DNA of 64,000 bases. Origin: Sphagnum magellanicum. Lineage: Eukaryota; Streptophyta; Sphagnopsida; Sphagnales; Sphagnaceae. The notes under the pieces are model-generated. The model was given only the letters and a program-made list of their open reading frames with translations, had not been told where the DNA came from and did no database searches. The first letter of the stretch is position 1, and every line of letters starts with the position of its first letter. Shown one piece after another: positions 28,135 through 40,014 of the stretch. Position numbers and translations under genes: made by a program. The stretch spans positions 30,990,001 to 31,054,000 of the forward strand of contig CM038908.1 of assembly GCA_021904315.1 (NCBI GenBank), given 5' to 3'.

Positions 28135-31100
28135 AGTTATCTTTGATTTTTACATGTTTCTACTCAATTTTTGATTGCACTATATAGCCCTTGAATCAAT
28201 CATGTCCAAAATCTATTATTTTGTACTTTGTTTTGCCAATGTATAATGTTTGACAAAGTTCAAGTTTATGTAAAATTGCATATGTATAATGTTAGTTTAA
28301 TTCATTTGTTATGATATGAATGTTTACAAAGTCTCCAATATTTGGTTTGCTTGGGAATTTAGATTATGTCCACAGATTGAATTAACTCAGTGTAATTCTT
28401 CATGTCAAGGGTTAGGTTAGCTGTAGAGCTAGATGAAGACATCAACAACAACTGTTCTATTATAAAGGTCGACATTGTCAGATGGACCCACACTTTTTAC
28501 CAGTAATTAACAATTGGCAATGGAGGAATCAAAATAGATTTTCTTAGGTGACATTATCACCACCCTCAAGGTGAGTGAGTTATCTAGCTCGCAAGTATTT
28601 GTTTCAACTTTACTGTAAACCTACACACCTCAATTTATTTTTTTCTATTGCTAAAAGGTGCCTACTTACATCTTTTTTTTTTCAATGATTTAATAAGCTA
28701 ATATTCATTTATACAAAATGCAACTATATGCACATGTTGGAAATCCTTCCTGAAAACCATGTTTATTTGTTTGGTTGGGTCTAAATTTGTCTAAGAATGT
28801 CCATGTGAAGCATGGAACTTTCATGCTTATGCTTGAGGTTGTGGAAGTATTAAAATGCACATGGGGGTAATCACTAGAGGTAGCTTGGCAACGTGTAGTG
28901 TAAGAGATCAATAAACATGCTCATATTAATTAGTATACTCACTACTGGATACCTTTTCCATTCCATGATGACATTCTTTATTGCAATTAGGGTGCTAAGT
29001 TTTTTTTAGCACAACATTGTTCAATGATACATTTTAATCTTGTGTAACCTTTGTGTAACCTTGTATGCATTACTATTGTACCTTTGGTCGTTTCTCGTAA
29101 CCCATTATGTGCCTTGTGTAGAAGTTGTAAGGGAAGGACCAAAAAAAATTCTTTGGTAGAAAAGGTGACAACAATAGCTTGACAAGTTGATTGTGCAAAT
29201 GTAATTAAAACAATAGTAGTGGCACAAGGAAACACCAATGAATGACCAACTAGGTCTACAGAGGAAACTATCTAAGGTGGTTTTTTTCTTTCTTTCATGG
29301 AGGGATTAGCTACAAACTAGCAATTGAACCAAATATGGTTTAGCACCATGGTTTGTGGTTGATTTACAATGCAACACAATCTTTGTATAGGTATGGTGCT
29401 TGAATTTGGAATTTATTAGGTTGTTGGCTTGCGATCAACAAAGGGAGCTCCAAGTGTTCAACAATGTGTGTTAGTATTTGGCATTGAGGCTAAGAGTGAT
29501 TGTCTCAAGTGTTCAAACAATGAATGCCTTTCATGGGTAGACACTAACAAGTATTTAAAAGGGCAAACAGTGAACATCCTAGGTTTTCAATGGAGGACTT
29601 GCAAATGTCAATTGTGGAGGATATGTAAAAACAATTAATATCACAGCAATGGGAGCATAGAGTTGCATTCCAACAACCAACTCTAGAGAATATTTCATTG
29701 TCACCAATGAAAATGGACTCCAGAACTTTTTTGATGAATTTGCTCATGGTATTTCAATTGATGTGGAACTACAAACTGAAATGAACATCTGGAGTTTGTA
29801 ATGTTAATGAAATCAAATTCAATAATTAGTTAGTTTTTGGTTGCGGTGATAAATGACACACTTTTCCTTCTTTCACTACATGTAGGGAACACTGACAATT
29901 TCTGTAAGAATATTCAAACCATCTCAAGTTTAGTGGAAGTAATTACCTTAACATCCTTCATTTATATGATTACTCTCAATGGTCTTTGCAATGAAATTTG
30001 ATATCACATGTGGATGTCTAGACATAATCTTCATATTTGTATTCTTGAAAATTTTGTACAATAATCTCCATTTATGTGTGTATGGAATTAAACAACCTCT
30101 TGAATGGATACCTTTACAAAAGATGCAAAAATACACTAGCACAACTTTAGCAAACTAACCTAAACTTAGCATTCTTATGACATTAATTATGCGTATGTTT
30201 GAAATGGCTCGTGTCATCAAAACACATTTGAACTAATAAACAAAACCTACAACTTGGAATGCCATTTCTAACTGAAACAAAACAAGATTTGAAATTATTC
30301 AATTGATTTGCTAAAATTTTCCCCATACGTTAGTCTGATTTTCTACTTCAATTGATTAAGTTATTACAAGTTGGCACTTCCTTATCAAATTTATGCATAC
30401 ACATCTTTAAAAAAGGAAAAGGACAAAGATAGAAAGTTTGGTAAATTATGTGGGGTTGACCATTAGACAATGTGAGAAAATAAATGTTAACTTCCATAGA
30501 AACACTTACGTTTTGCTGACGCAAGACATGCAAATAAACCAAACAATCAACATTTGCCTACCACCTCAAAAAGCATTTTGAACCAAAGCTAAACAACAAA
30601 TCCATTAAAATTTCACTTCATTTACTATAGTTTCAATACATGTTTTTCCTAAAGCATTACCTTGGTCTTCAAAAACATTTGGATGACTTCTACTTCCTTC
30701 TTCAAGATCAAATATTTTTAGGGTTAGAACATTTTGTAGACAATTTTTTCAACCTTATGTAACACTTGCAATTTTAAACTTGGTAACCAAGGGTTAAAAT
30801 TTTTTCAATGTGTGGATACCTTAACAAAAGATGCAACAGTATTTTAGCATAGCTTTGGCAAATTATAATAGATTTGCATTCTCATGACATTGAATATGCA
30901 CATTTGAGCTAACTGTCATAAAAAAACATTTCAATTGATAAACAAAACCTACAACTTGGAATGCCATTTCAAACTAAAACAAAACAAAGATCCAAGACTA
31001 TTCAATTGACTTGCCAAAAATGTCCCCATATGCTAGTCTAGCTAGTTCAATATCAAACCAAAATTTGATACTAAGTTTCTCTTTGCAAAACTTCCTAGAT

Positions 31101-31402
31101 TTTAAAGAAAGCTTTCAACTTTTTGACTTCATGATGAGCAACAAAAAAAAACCAATATAGATCTACTACTAAACAGAGTATTTTGGGGGATATTTCATAA
31201 GAAAGATTAATGAAAATTTCAATTTACAAATTAAAAATATTGAAAATATTTTGAATAATCACTTTCCCAAAATACTCATGTGATTACTTTTATTTCATTT
31301 GCACCTTTTCATTTTCACATTATTTATGTTAAATATGAAAATTTTGAAATGACAAGGGGAAATATGAAAGGAATGTTATTAGAAAAGGGGCAAAAGGTTA
31401 AG
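28135..31402. other. AT-rich intergenic DNA with a diverged 240 bp direct repeat
   Basis: The segments about 30103-30345 and 30815-31050 match in order (ACAAAAGATGCAA, AACAAAACCTACAACTTGGA, ATGCCATTTC, then CCCCATA.G.TAGTCT). They lie about 710 bp apart in the same orientation. No coding sequence is recognised in the whole stretch. Confidence 0.6.
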
Positions 31403-31626
31403 ATAGAAGAAGGAAATAATAAATAAATAAATTGAGGGAAAAAAAGGTTGTCAATAAAACAAATTTTACTACATCAATGAAATGAGACTTCAAACATGAA
31501 TGATATACAAATAAATAGAAGAAGGAAATAATAAATAAATAAATTGAGGGAAAAAAAGGTTGTCAATAAAACAAATTTTACTACATCAATGAAATGAGAC
31601 TTCAAACATGAATGATATACAAATAA
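31403..31626. repeat. Near-perfect tandem duplication, 112 bp unit
   Basis: The unit beginning ATAGAAGAAGGAAATAATAA at 31403 is repeated from 31515 without a mismatch that I can see. The break is at ATACAAATAA. It is non-coding. Near-identity implies a recent event or an assembly duplication. Confidence 0.9.
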
Positions 31627-32270
31627 TGGAAGAAACATTGTTCATGGATGAACTTTTATTACCAAATGACAAGGCACACACAAAACCTGTCAACAGACTA
31701 TCTCCACAATCTTAAGAACTTCACCTCCAATCGCATACTAGGGTGCAAAAATTGACACCAACCTCTTATGATAATCATCTCTTGAACATTGAACATACTT
31801 GACTTAGTCAGATATTAAGTAACTTAACATCCTTGCATAATGTAAAAGACATAAGGCATAACACACAAACAATTGGGCTTGTGATAGATCTCATGTTTTC
31901 CAATTTTGTTTGTCAAGACTTTACAATTAGGTTTAATACATAGTTTGCCTAATGCTACTTCTCAAGTGTGTGTTATCTTTGTGCTATTTGAATTATTTCA
32001 AACAAATAGAAAGCTAGTTCGACACTTTTTCATCATGTAATCAAACAATCACTTGGAATATTGAATTTTTGTCTCTTTAGGAGCACTTTGTGACCCTCCA
32101 AAGATTATGAAAAGCTTCAATATATGCTTTAATCATAGAATCACAATTCCTTTTAATTTTTTAAAAAAATACATACTAACCAGAAGCATGGGTTGGCATG
32201 GGTTACCAACTAAAGAAAGAATCAACCAACTCTGGTCTAAATTCCAAACTCTTCTATAGACTAATATTTA
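31627..32270. other. Intergenic DNA, nothing recognisable
   Basis: AT-rich sequence with short frames only. It ends at the TTA target site of the following MITE. Confidence 0.6.
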
Positions 32271-32635
32271 GGCCCGCTTTACACTAGGAGTCAGAGCCGA
32301 TGTTCAACCCAAATCAAGCATTCCTATTGGTGCAAAAGTTGAAGTCAGCCACAAGGGCTTTACACTAGGAGTCAAGGCTGAACTAGAAAAAGTCTTTTCA
32401 ATCTGCCCAAAGTTACTAATAAATGCTGAACTTTATGGCCTTGTATTGGCCCCAAGGGTGGAACAAGGATACCATCCAATTTGGGAGGCCAATTTGCAAC
32501 CCTTGGGGCCAATGATTAATATTCTGACATCAATGTTGTAGCATTTATTAGTAACTTGGGGCCAAACAACAAGCCAAAAATGCCCAAAGTTGGCCCCAAG
32601 TTTTTTGGGCCCTAACTCCTAGTGTAAAGTGGGCC
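32271..32635. mobile_element. Tourist/Harbinger-type MITE, copy 1
   Basis: The element is 365 bp with TIRs starting GGCCCGCTTTACACTAGGAG at the left and the complementary GGGCC...AGTGTAAAG at the right. It is flanked on both sides by TTA (32268-32270 and 32636-32638). A 3 bp TTA target duplication is the hallmark of PIF/Harbinger insertions. The interior is non-coding and GC-richer than its surroundings, with a second copy of CTTTACACTAGGAGTC at about 32359-32374. The second copy of the family in the window is in the opposite orientation at 48436-48816. Confidence 0.85.
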
Positions 32636-33009
32636 TTAGCATATTGGGTTTGCAGATTATGGGCCAAAAAGCCAACAAGCCCACCCTCTTGTATGTGTCT
32701 CATATTTTCTCTTTTACTGTCTGCTGATTCATATTACATGATCAGGTATTACCCTAGTCTAGGGTCAGTTTCCAAGTTGACAAAATGATTTTAAAATAAA
32801 AACAAAAATTCGTTTAAAAAAATTTGAAATTACATATTTTTCCATCATCTACTATAATATTGTGATATGAGTAATGAAATTATTCAGAGTGTAGCCTATG
32901 ATAATGTATGATGATTTTCAACATATCAACGTCTTATTTTCACAAAATTTCATTTCCCTATTTTTAGGATTATTTAATGACGAAACTGACCTTAGGGTAA
33001 GGGATAGAG
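32636..33009. other. Intergenic DNA between MITE and composite repeat
   Basis: No gene or distinctive repeat was seen. Confidence 0.5.
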
Positions 33010-36000
33010 AGAAAGGCTAGTGTCTGAACTCTGATGTGTGTGAATTAAATCCTTGACACAAGAGTCAACTGCCATATATATATATACACTAATGAGCAGC
33101 TTGAAGCCTTGAAAAAGGAGTCACATTCACAGGCCCTGAAAGAATGTGTCAGGAACTGGATGTGTGAACCTTTAGACAGCTCAAGGTTGAAGTTGGGAGT
33201 TATTAAACTCACCAGAAAGTACAAACTAAGAGATGAGGAGTTTCCACTAGGGTCTAGTTAGGGGTCTTGAGTAACATGCCAAAAAGCAGCTGAACTCATT
33301 TTCATTTGTGAGCCTAGTTAGACTAATTTTCCAATCTTATCAATTCTGTAATGATCTCCCAAGCAAACATTCTTGTTGGTCCAAAGTGTGTCAGACTCGA
33401 AGGATTTTGCCGGTCCTTATGGGATGTTTCTTTGGACCCCACATTGCAAGCACACCTAAGAAGCGGAAGGATCAAGAGAAAGAATTCTGCAATCTTCCTC
33501 GCTGACAAGCTTATGCATTGTCTATTATACACCAAATCCACCCAGTGCATCATCAGCCAAGGAATCAAGTTTGCGGTCTGTTCATGGTGGAGAGAGGGAG
33601 GGAGGTTAAGCCCCACTTCAGATGGGGTTCAGGGTCCAAATTCCTAGGAACCAAATTGGAGTTATTTGAAGCAAATTGAATCCTTGAGTTGGACCCTTTC
33701 TTGGACCCTAGCTTGCATCTCGGTTCTCCAAATCATGAGCTCTCCTTTGAGCTCTTTTTTTTGGGTCTGAACCGATTGATTTTCCTTCCAAAATGGTGGC
33801 CATGTAGGTTTAGCCTCCATTTGCCACTTTTTGGTCTTGGACCCTCATCTAAAGGCCACAGTTTCAATTTATTGTTCTCAGCCAATAGGATTGCTCTACT
33901 TCATTGGACCCTGGATCTTAGATCCTCATCCAAAGTGGCCCTGAGTACTACCAATCCACTCCAATACCCAAAACTGAATTTATTTGTAGCTAGAAGGGAT
34001 GGTTTATTCATGGTGGACACTGGAGAGAGGCCGAGGGGTTAAGTAGTTACAATCCTCTCCAATACCCAAAACCTAATTTGTTTGTAGTAATAAGGAATTG
34101 ATCTGTTCATGATGGGGGGGAGTAAATAAGTAGTCCCAATCGTCCCCAATAACCCAAACCTAATTTATTTGTAGCCAGAATGGATTCATCTGTTCATGGA
34201 GGAGAGAGGGACTGCAGGTGGGTGGGGGGTTAAGTAGTCCCAATCCTCTCAAATACCCAAAACCTAATATATGCTTAGCTAGTGGGGACTGATCTGTTCA
34301 TGGCGGAAGAGATGGTGGTGGGGTTTAAGGAGTCCCCATCCTCTCCAAGACCCAAAACCTAGAAGGGTTTTGATTCCTGTCATGAGGCTTCACAACAACT
34401 CATTGGGAAATCAGATTTTTCTTGCTTTTGGTAGTTCCTCTGATGAACAGGCAATACGTTGGTGACATGGTTGTTTCTGTTGTGTAGTAACCTAGAAAAT
34501 TTATATATCAAGATTTTAAGAAAGCTTGAAAACTCACAATCTTTGTGAGTAGCATTCGTGAGGTCTTTTGCTTGCATATAAAGTCCGCTCCCCTCTAATG
34601 CAAAACAACTCTTGTTGTACCATTGGGTTGTTGTTGCAGGTACCCAGACCCCAACAAAAGACAAACAGATATTCATGTAATGACAAATCCAAGAAACAAA
34701 CCGCCTGTGATGACAAGTCTGCTTTTAGTTCACTCACTCTCTCTCTCTCTCTCTCGCACCAACTTTTTCAAAGCAGGTGAAACAGCAAATCCCTTAATGC
34801 AAAATGGGTCCCATCAAGAAGAACATCAGAGCATTCATCTCATGCCTCAGAGTTCATCCCATACTTCAGAGATCATCTTCTGATGCATCCAACCCAGCGC
34901 CTTAATTATTTAATTATTTAATTTCTGTTTTTCATTCAGTTTTCTAATGTGGGCTAGTATTGTTAGCAATTTCATCCCAAACAAGATTTAATAGCATTGA
35001 CAAAAAGTTTGTGAAAGACTATCAAAACTGGAAAGAAAACTGCCCCAAAACTAAAATGTGGTGAAATTTTCCCCTGAAACTGGCTTTTTTTAAAAAATTT
35101 GGCTAAAGTGTAGAAATCTTTGAATATCTTTTTTTAAATGGAATTTGTGAAATAATGTTCCTCTTTTTCTTTTTTTTTGGACGTGCGTGTTTTGCCACTT
35201 GGTGGCATTTTTTCTTTTAAATTTCAAAAGAAAATGGGATTTGGGAAAATTTTCGTCACCGAAAAATCGATCAAAAAATTCAGAAAAATCTGCAGAAATT
35301 TGTACCACGTTCCAATCGGTACCCAAAAACACTGAAAGACACTTTAAGTTTTTCATAAATAATTCAATTATAGCCAATTTTGGCGAAACTATTTTATGGG
35401 TGATCGCCTCAAAAAGCTCGATCACAAAATTGTTTGAAAAACCAAAAGAAAAGACTGTAGCCTCCCAATAATCTGACGGGGGGGAAATTTATGTATCCGC
35501 TTTTATGACACAAGCTGGGGACAATTATGAGAAAACCGGGCGTCTGCCCAGCTGAATCAAGTAGCCGTATAACACTTATAACACACCACCTACGCGCATT
35601 GAATGTGCACTTGCGCAGCCATTACGCGTCATCCAGACCATACGGGATCTCTCAAACGCTCCCTCCGTCCGTCCATCCGTGTCCGTCTACCCGTGGCCAT
35701 AGAGAACCCAGCACCCACTAGCCCATCGTGAAGGATGGATGATAAGTGGTCAAGAAACAGTTTTCTGTTAGCTTTCAGCTCCCTTGCTAACTAACCATGG
35801 TGGTTACATGAGTTGCTTTCTTTTTTCTTCTTGGCAGCTGAACCTCAACTGAGTTAATATCTGGTTTCATAGAACGCGGATAGTACAATCAGCCCTTATC
35901 TATGAAAAAAAATCTGTTGGGCAGTTTTTTATTTTTATGAAGAACCTCTGTTTCTGGTTTTTTAATTGTATTTTTTAATGAATGGTTCCAGTCTTGGTTC

Positions 36001-36770
36001 CACACTGAAATGGAACTTGGAACCTGGTTCTAGATCCAGTTCTAATTCAAAACAGAAATTTGTTCTAGTTTCAATTTTGAATATCAGACCCGGTTCTGGG
36101 TAACCTAGACTGGCACCCATGGTTAACTTCTGGTTAGTACTCAGTTCTAGTCTCGATTATTAATTTCCACCAAAATTTCAAGTTCTAGTGCTGCTTCTTA
36201 TCCGGTACTGGTTCCAAAACCAGTTCTGAAAACCAAACCCGATTCCGGTTATGTTTATACTGACCGGAACCAGAATCCGTGATTCTAACTGGCCAAACTG
36301 GGAACCCACCCAACACTAGTAGAAACCATCTAGCTCCCAGACACATTGATCACCTAGTTTCCTACCCATGTAGGATCTACTGGATATTAAATCAGTTGCA
36401 GTTGGTGAGTAGGTGGGTAGTAAACTAGCCGTTTCTTATAACGATCTAGCTACCTACCCAGTAATGGTCACCTATTTTCCTATCTATTTACTTGTTACAC
36501 AGGACCTAGTTCTCACAGAATGGGTTAACCAAGGTGAAACCAGATAGGATGAACTCAGTTAAGGTTCGTCCACAACTGGTCAGTCATAGTATACATCCAG
36601 TGGATGGTGCGCTGCTGCAGTGTGCTGGTTCACTCCTCTGCCCGTAGGCATCCACTAGACCTGTTACGGCCAACGGAATGTAATGGAAGCGTTGTGAGCG
36701 CGGGATCGATCTTGCCCCGCCCGCCAGGCCTCGATCCTTGCAGCAGCTGTTGCCGCCGCGCCGTTACTGT
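33010..36770. repeat. Composite dispersed repeat, copy 2, with internal minisatellite
   Basis: This holds the same three blocks as 12870-14600. Block 1 (33010-33140) has AAAGGCTAGTGTCTGAACT and CTTGAAAAAGGAGTCACA. Block 2 begins with GGAACTGGATGTGTGAACC (about 33152) and expands into a tandem array at about 33930-34370. Its units of roughly 80-100 bp read CCAATACCCAAAACCTAAT...TTTGTAG...TCTGTTCATG.TGG.GAGAG...GTTAAGTAGT. Block 3 (about 35725-36770) matches 14050-14600. A CT microsatellite lies at about 34736-34756. A GC-rich patch with CCGTCCGTCCATCCGT wording lies at 35640-35700. Several overlapping frames of 60-110 codons exist here, but none has a recognisable motif. Confidence 0.65.
33930..34370. 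repeat. Minisatellite, about 4-5 imperfect units of 80-100 bp
   Basis: Each unit contains CCAATACCCAAAACCTAAT or a close variant, then a TTTGTAG(C) stretch, then TCTGTTCATGG(T/A)GGAGAGAG and GTTAAGTAGTCCCAATC. A single inverted unit of the same family is found at about 13390-13480. Confidence 0.7.
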
Positions 36771-36871
36771 TGCTGCAGCTAGCTAGCTGTGCAGGCGCTG
36801 GGGGGTGCGGGGCCGGCGGGGAGAGGAGCAGAGCTGGGGGATTCTTCTTGACTAGTCATTTCAGTAGTACT

Positions 36872-38325
36872 ATGGGAGAAGCAGAAAGTTTTCGTAGAAT
36901 CGCCATGAGTTCTTCCCCTAGTGCAGCCGAGCTGAAGGCGCAGCAGCAGCAGCAACAACAAAAACGACCCACTTCCAAGAGATCACGAAGATTTAGGATT
37001 TGTTGTGGAGCGACGGTGACGTTAGTGCTTGCTGTTGTGTTGGTGATCGTCGTTCTGAGTCAGACTTTGTTTAAGTTCAGGGATCCGGAAGTGAGCATCG
37101 TGTCCGTGAAGCTGGAGACTATTCATCTCGTTGTGGATGTCATCACTCTCTCGGCTACGCTTAATCTCTCGGTGGCCACGGACGTGCGTGTTGCTAATCC
37201 TAACCATTACGACTTCAAGTACGTCAATAGCACGGTGGTCATGTCGTATCACGGCCAGCTGGTGGGTAGTTCTCCGTTTTTTTCCTTTTTGTTCTTTTTC
37301 TTCCTCTCCCTCGGAACGCACGAGAGTATATTTTTCAGCTTTTTTTTTCTAGATAGACATTAGCGGCCGCGGAAGTGATATGTACCTTCTGTCTGAGTAG
37401 AGTGAATGCTGTAGTAAACGACTACTGCAATAGGAGGACATGATTCTCTTATCAGTTTGATGCAGAGATACAGCGTCTGTAGCTAGAAACCGAAAGGCAG
37501 GAAGCTGAGAACCTACAAAGAAAGGCACGTGTAGCAGGGGCTGCTTTCCTTAAGTGGTCGAGCCCTTTGCAGAGTATTGATTTTCATGTTTGCAGAGAAG
37601 TTCAAATGTAGGACTGAAGGTAAAACATCTTGTCGACGACCCAAAGAGCACACATGTGCGGCAGCACATGTTCGACTTCCTAGATTGCAATGGAAGCTTG
37701 CTTCCTGAGGGTCGACTGAAGGCTCATTTCTATATCTAGTTTAGTCGAGGTCTTCAGAAAATATTCTGCATGATCATTACCAACTGCACTTAAGGTAGGC
37801 TAACGACCCGAGTATGAAGCGAGCGAGCACAATGCAGTTGACGAAACCGATTGTGACTTAGCTTGAGTCCAAGGGTTGTTCATCATGGAGAGCGTGCAGT
37901 TACCTTAGTGTTGCAGTGAATATCTATCCATGTCTTTGTATAAATGCGCTGTGCACATTGTTGTAGGGTGATTCATATCTGCCTCTTCAGTACCGCGTGT
38001 GTTGAACAAACAAGTGGTTGTTGGATGTGTTGAGTAGATTGGCGATATTGCGCTGGGTGCGGGAGAGATTCAAGCTGAGAAGTCTGTGGATCTACCAGCT
38101 GTCGTCACAGTTGAAGCCTTGAAGATCTTGGAGAATCCAGACGTGTTAAGCGATTTGGAAACTGGGATTGCACCCTTGAACCTCACGTCGACCATACCCG
38201 GCCGCGTGAATGTGGCGGGGATTTACAAGCATCATGTAGTGGCGACCATTGGTTGTAATTTGGAGATCTGGATCAACAACCAGACATTGAAGGACTATCA
38301 GTGCATGCAGCATGTGAAACTGTGA
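36872..38325 (+). CDS. LEA-2 / LEA14-NHL-like membrane-anchored protein, two exons
   Basis: Exons are 36872-37261 and 38038-38325 (GT-AG, phase 0), giving 225 residues. I chose the ATG at 36872 (MGEAESFRRIA). An in-frame ATG at 36905 (MSSSPS) is a good alternative, and the frame is open upstream to 36770. The protein has a seven-glutamine run (residues 24-30), a basic patch KRSRRFR, then one hydrophobic helix (about 46-66, ATVTLVLAVVLVIVVLSQTL). A water-stress/LEA_2 beta domain follows, with VRVANPNHYDFKYVNSTVV in exon 1 and SDLETGIAPLNLTSTIPGRV plus GIYKHHVVATIGC in exon 2, ending KDYQCMQHVKL. Such proteins are membrane-anchored members of the LEA14/NDR1-HIN1-like group linked to stress or defence. 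The exact role here is inferred from family only. The acceptor (TGAGTAG) has a poor pyrimidine tract. The gene starts about 100 bp beyond a dispersed repeat and is convergent with the next gene. Confidence 0.82.
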
Positions 38326-40014
38326 TTGAACCCCATAGGCTAAAAAGCTGCAAAATTGACTGTTTCACTTGATGCAGATCATCAGCAATTTGCAGGTACT
38401 GTTGTAGAGTCTTATGTGATCCTGTCATTCTCTGCCCTACTGCCGGCCTACTACAGATCACAAGAAGCTTGAGATTATGAGCCAGAGTTCATGGATATAA
38501 GCTATTTATTGTGGAGGATATTGAGGTCATATTGTCACTGCAAGCTTATATGTAGATGCAGCCAGAGTGATGCTTGATACTGCTGCTGCTCTTCAGCTGC
38601 ACAGCAGCAGCTAGGATGCAAGTTTAGAGAATTGCTAGATCAGGAGGAATTAATTTATAGCGTGTTTGGGTAGTGGTAAGAACTTGAGGTACCCAAGCTG
38701 CAATCATTGTCCATCCATCTGCATATCAGATCATTCAAGATCATAGACTGGATATGTTTGGAAACTTTGGTGGAGAGAGTGAGTGAGTTCATGCCCAGCT
38801 TGCTTGCTTTTTGGTAAGCATGTCTCTGAAGATGCTGCACCCTAGTATAAACATGTTCAAAAATAAGACTCGCTGTTTCAAATTCCTTCACCGAAAGACC
38901 CAACTGACATCATAAATCATGTTGTAGGAAGTGGAATAAGAGGATATATACCAAGGGTGTGTATGAAAGCCGGCTAGTATGGAGGTGAGTATCGAAATTT
39001 AGTGCGGAGCTTAATTAGGTCTGGGTTGTACATAGGCAGCTACAATACCTTGTATTGTATACTGTAGTCAGTGTAGGGTGAAATTTAGCTTGTGAGATGA
39101 TGATGCTGGTACCTGAGTGACATTAAGAGATCAATATACAACAGCTAAATCACTAGTCCACAATACATCAGGCTTGCTGTGTAATTTTTTTTCAGAAGTT
39201 ATGTATTTTGGGTATTAGCTGGAGTGTCTGCTTTGCAATTTCTTTGTTTTTGGCAACGATCCTTCACTTTCCTGATGTCAACATCTAGTGTTTGTTACAT
39301 TGGTTCTTTGTTTCTCACCTTGAGCTGAGAGCCTGCACTTCATTAATGGCAATAGTAATGCTTGTTTGGAATAATCCTACAATGTTCTCTTTCTTGTATG
39401 TTTTAACTTTGTTAATAGTATCCATTTGCTGCACTGCTTAATGTTTGAATGCTCCATCTTTTCTAGCTCCAAGCTTGTCATGATCATCAAGCTCTGTATG
39501 TCACAAATGGGAGCTGCCCATACATTGAACAGTATCCCACCAATATGAAAGGTTGCCTTTAAGATGGTGGACGTCTTTTATGAAAGGGAATAAACTTTTA
39601 TGAGGGAAGGTGCTACCTCCCCTTCAAAAAAACAGGTAAGTAGAGCAACCTTTGATAATGTTCTAAGTTAACATCATGTGCACCACTTTGAAAATAGAAA
39701 TGAGCAGCTCCCATGAAACTAATTGAATCTAAATGTGAAAATCTTAACAAAAACTTTTGGCCTATATTCAAAACATGTCAAAAGATTACACATTAGATAA
39801 AGAAATATAGATTTTGCCACGCTGTAACTACAATAATATGAACCACACGTGTACCATTTAAAACTGGACACCAACATCCAGGTTTTCAGTTCTAGCAACA
39901 AGGTCATGTACCTACAACACTTTCCACTTGAGTCACAAACAATTGTTCCACTGTCGCTGGTCTCTTTGTGCAGAAGGTAAATCAATTTTGGGCCAGTAAA
40001 TTATCCAGAGTGAA
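38326..40014. other. Intergenic space between two convergent genes
   Basis: This should contain the 3' untranslated regions of the LEA-2 gene (+) and the Rdx-like gene (-). An AATAAA occurs on + at about 39589, far from the LEA stop. No additional coding sequence is recognised. Confidence 0.5.

Noticed and set aside
34534..34883. Overlapping frames on both strands next to a CAG/GT splice-like site (about 34640)
   Set aside because: They lie inside the composite repeat, the phases do not connect to other exons, and no motif is recognised.
37022..37321. 99-codon open frame on - across the LEA-2 exon
   Set aside because: It is a shadow of the LEA-2 coding strand.
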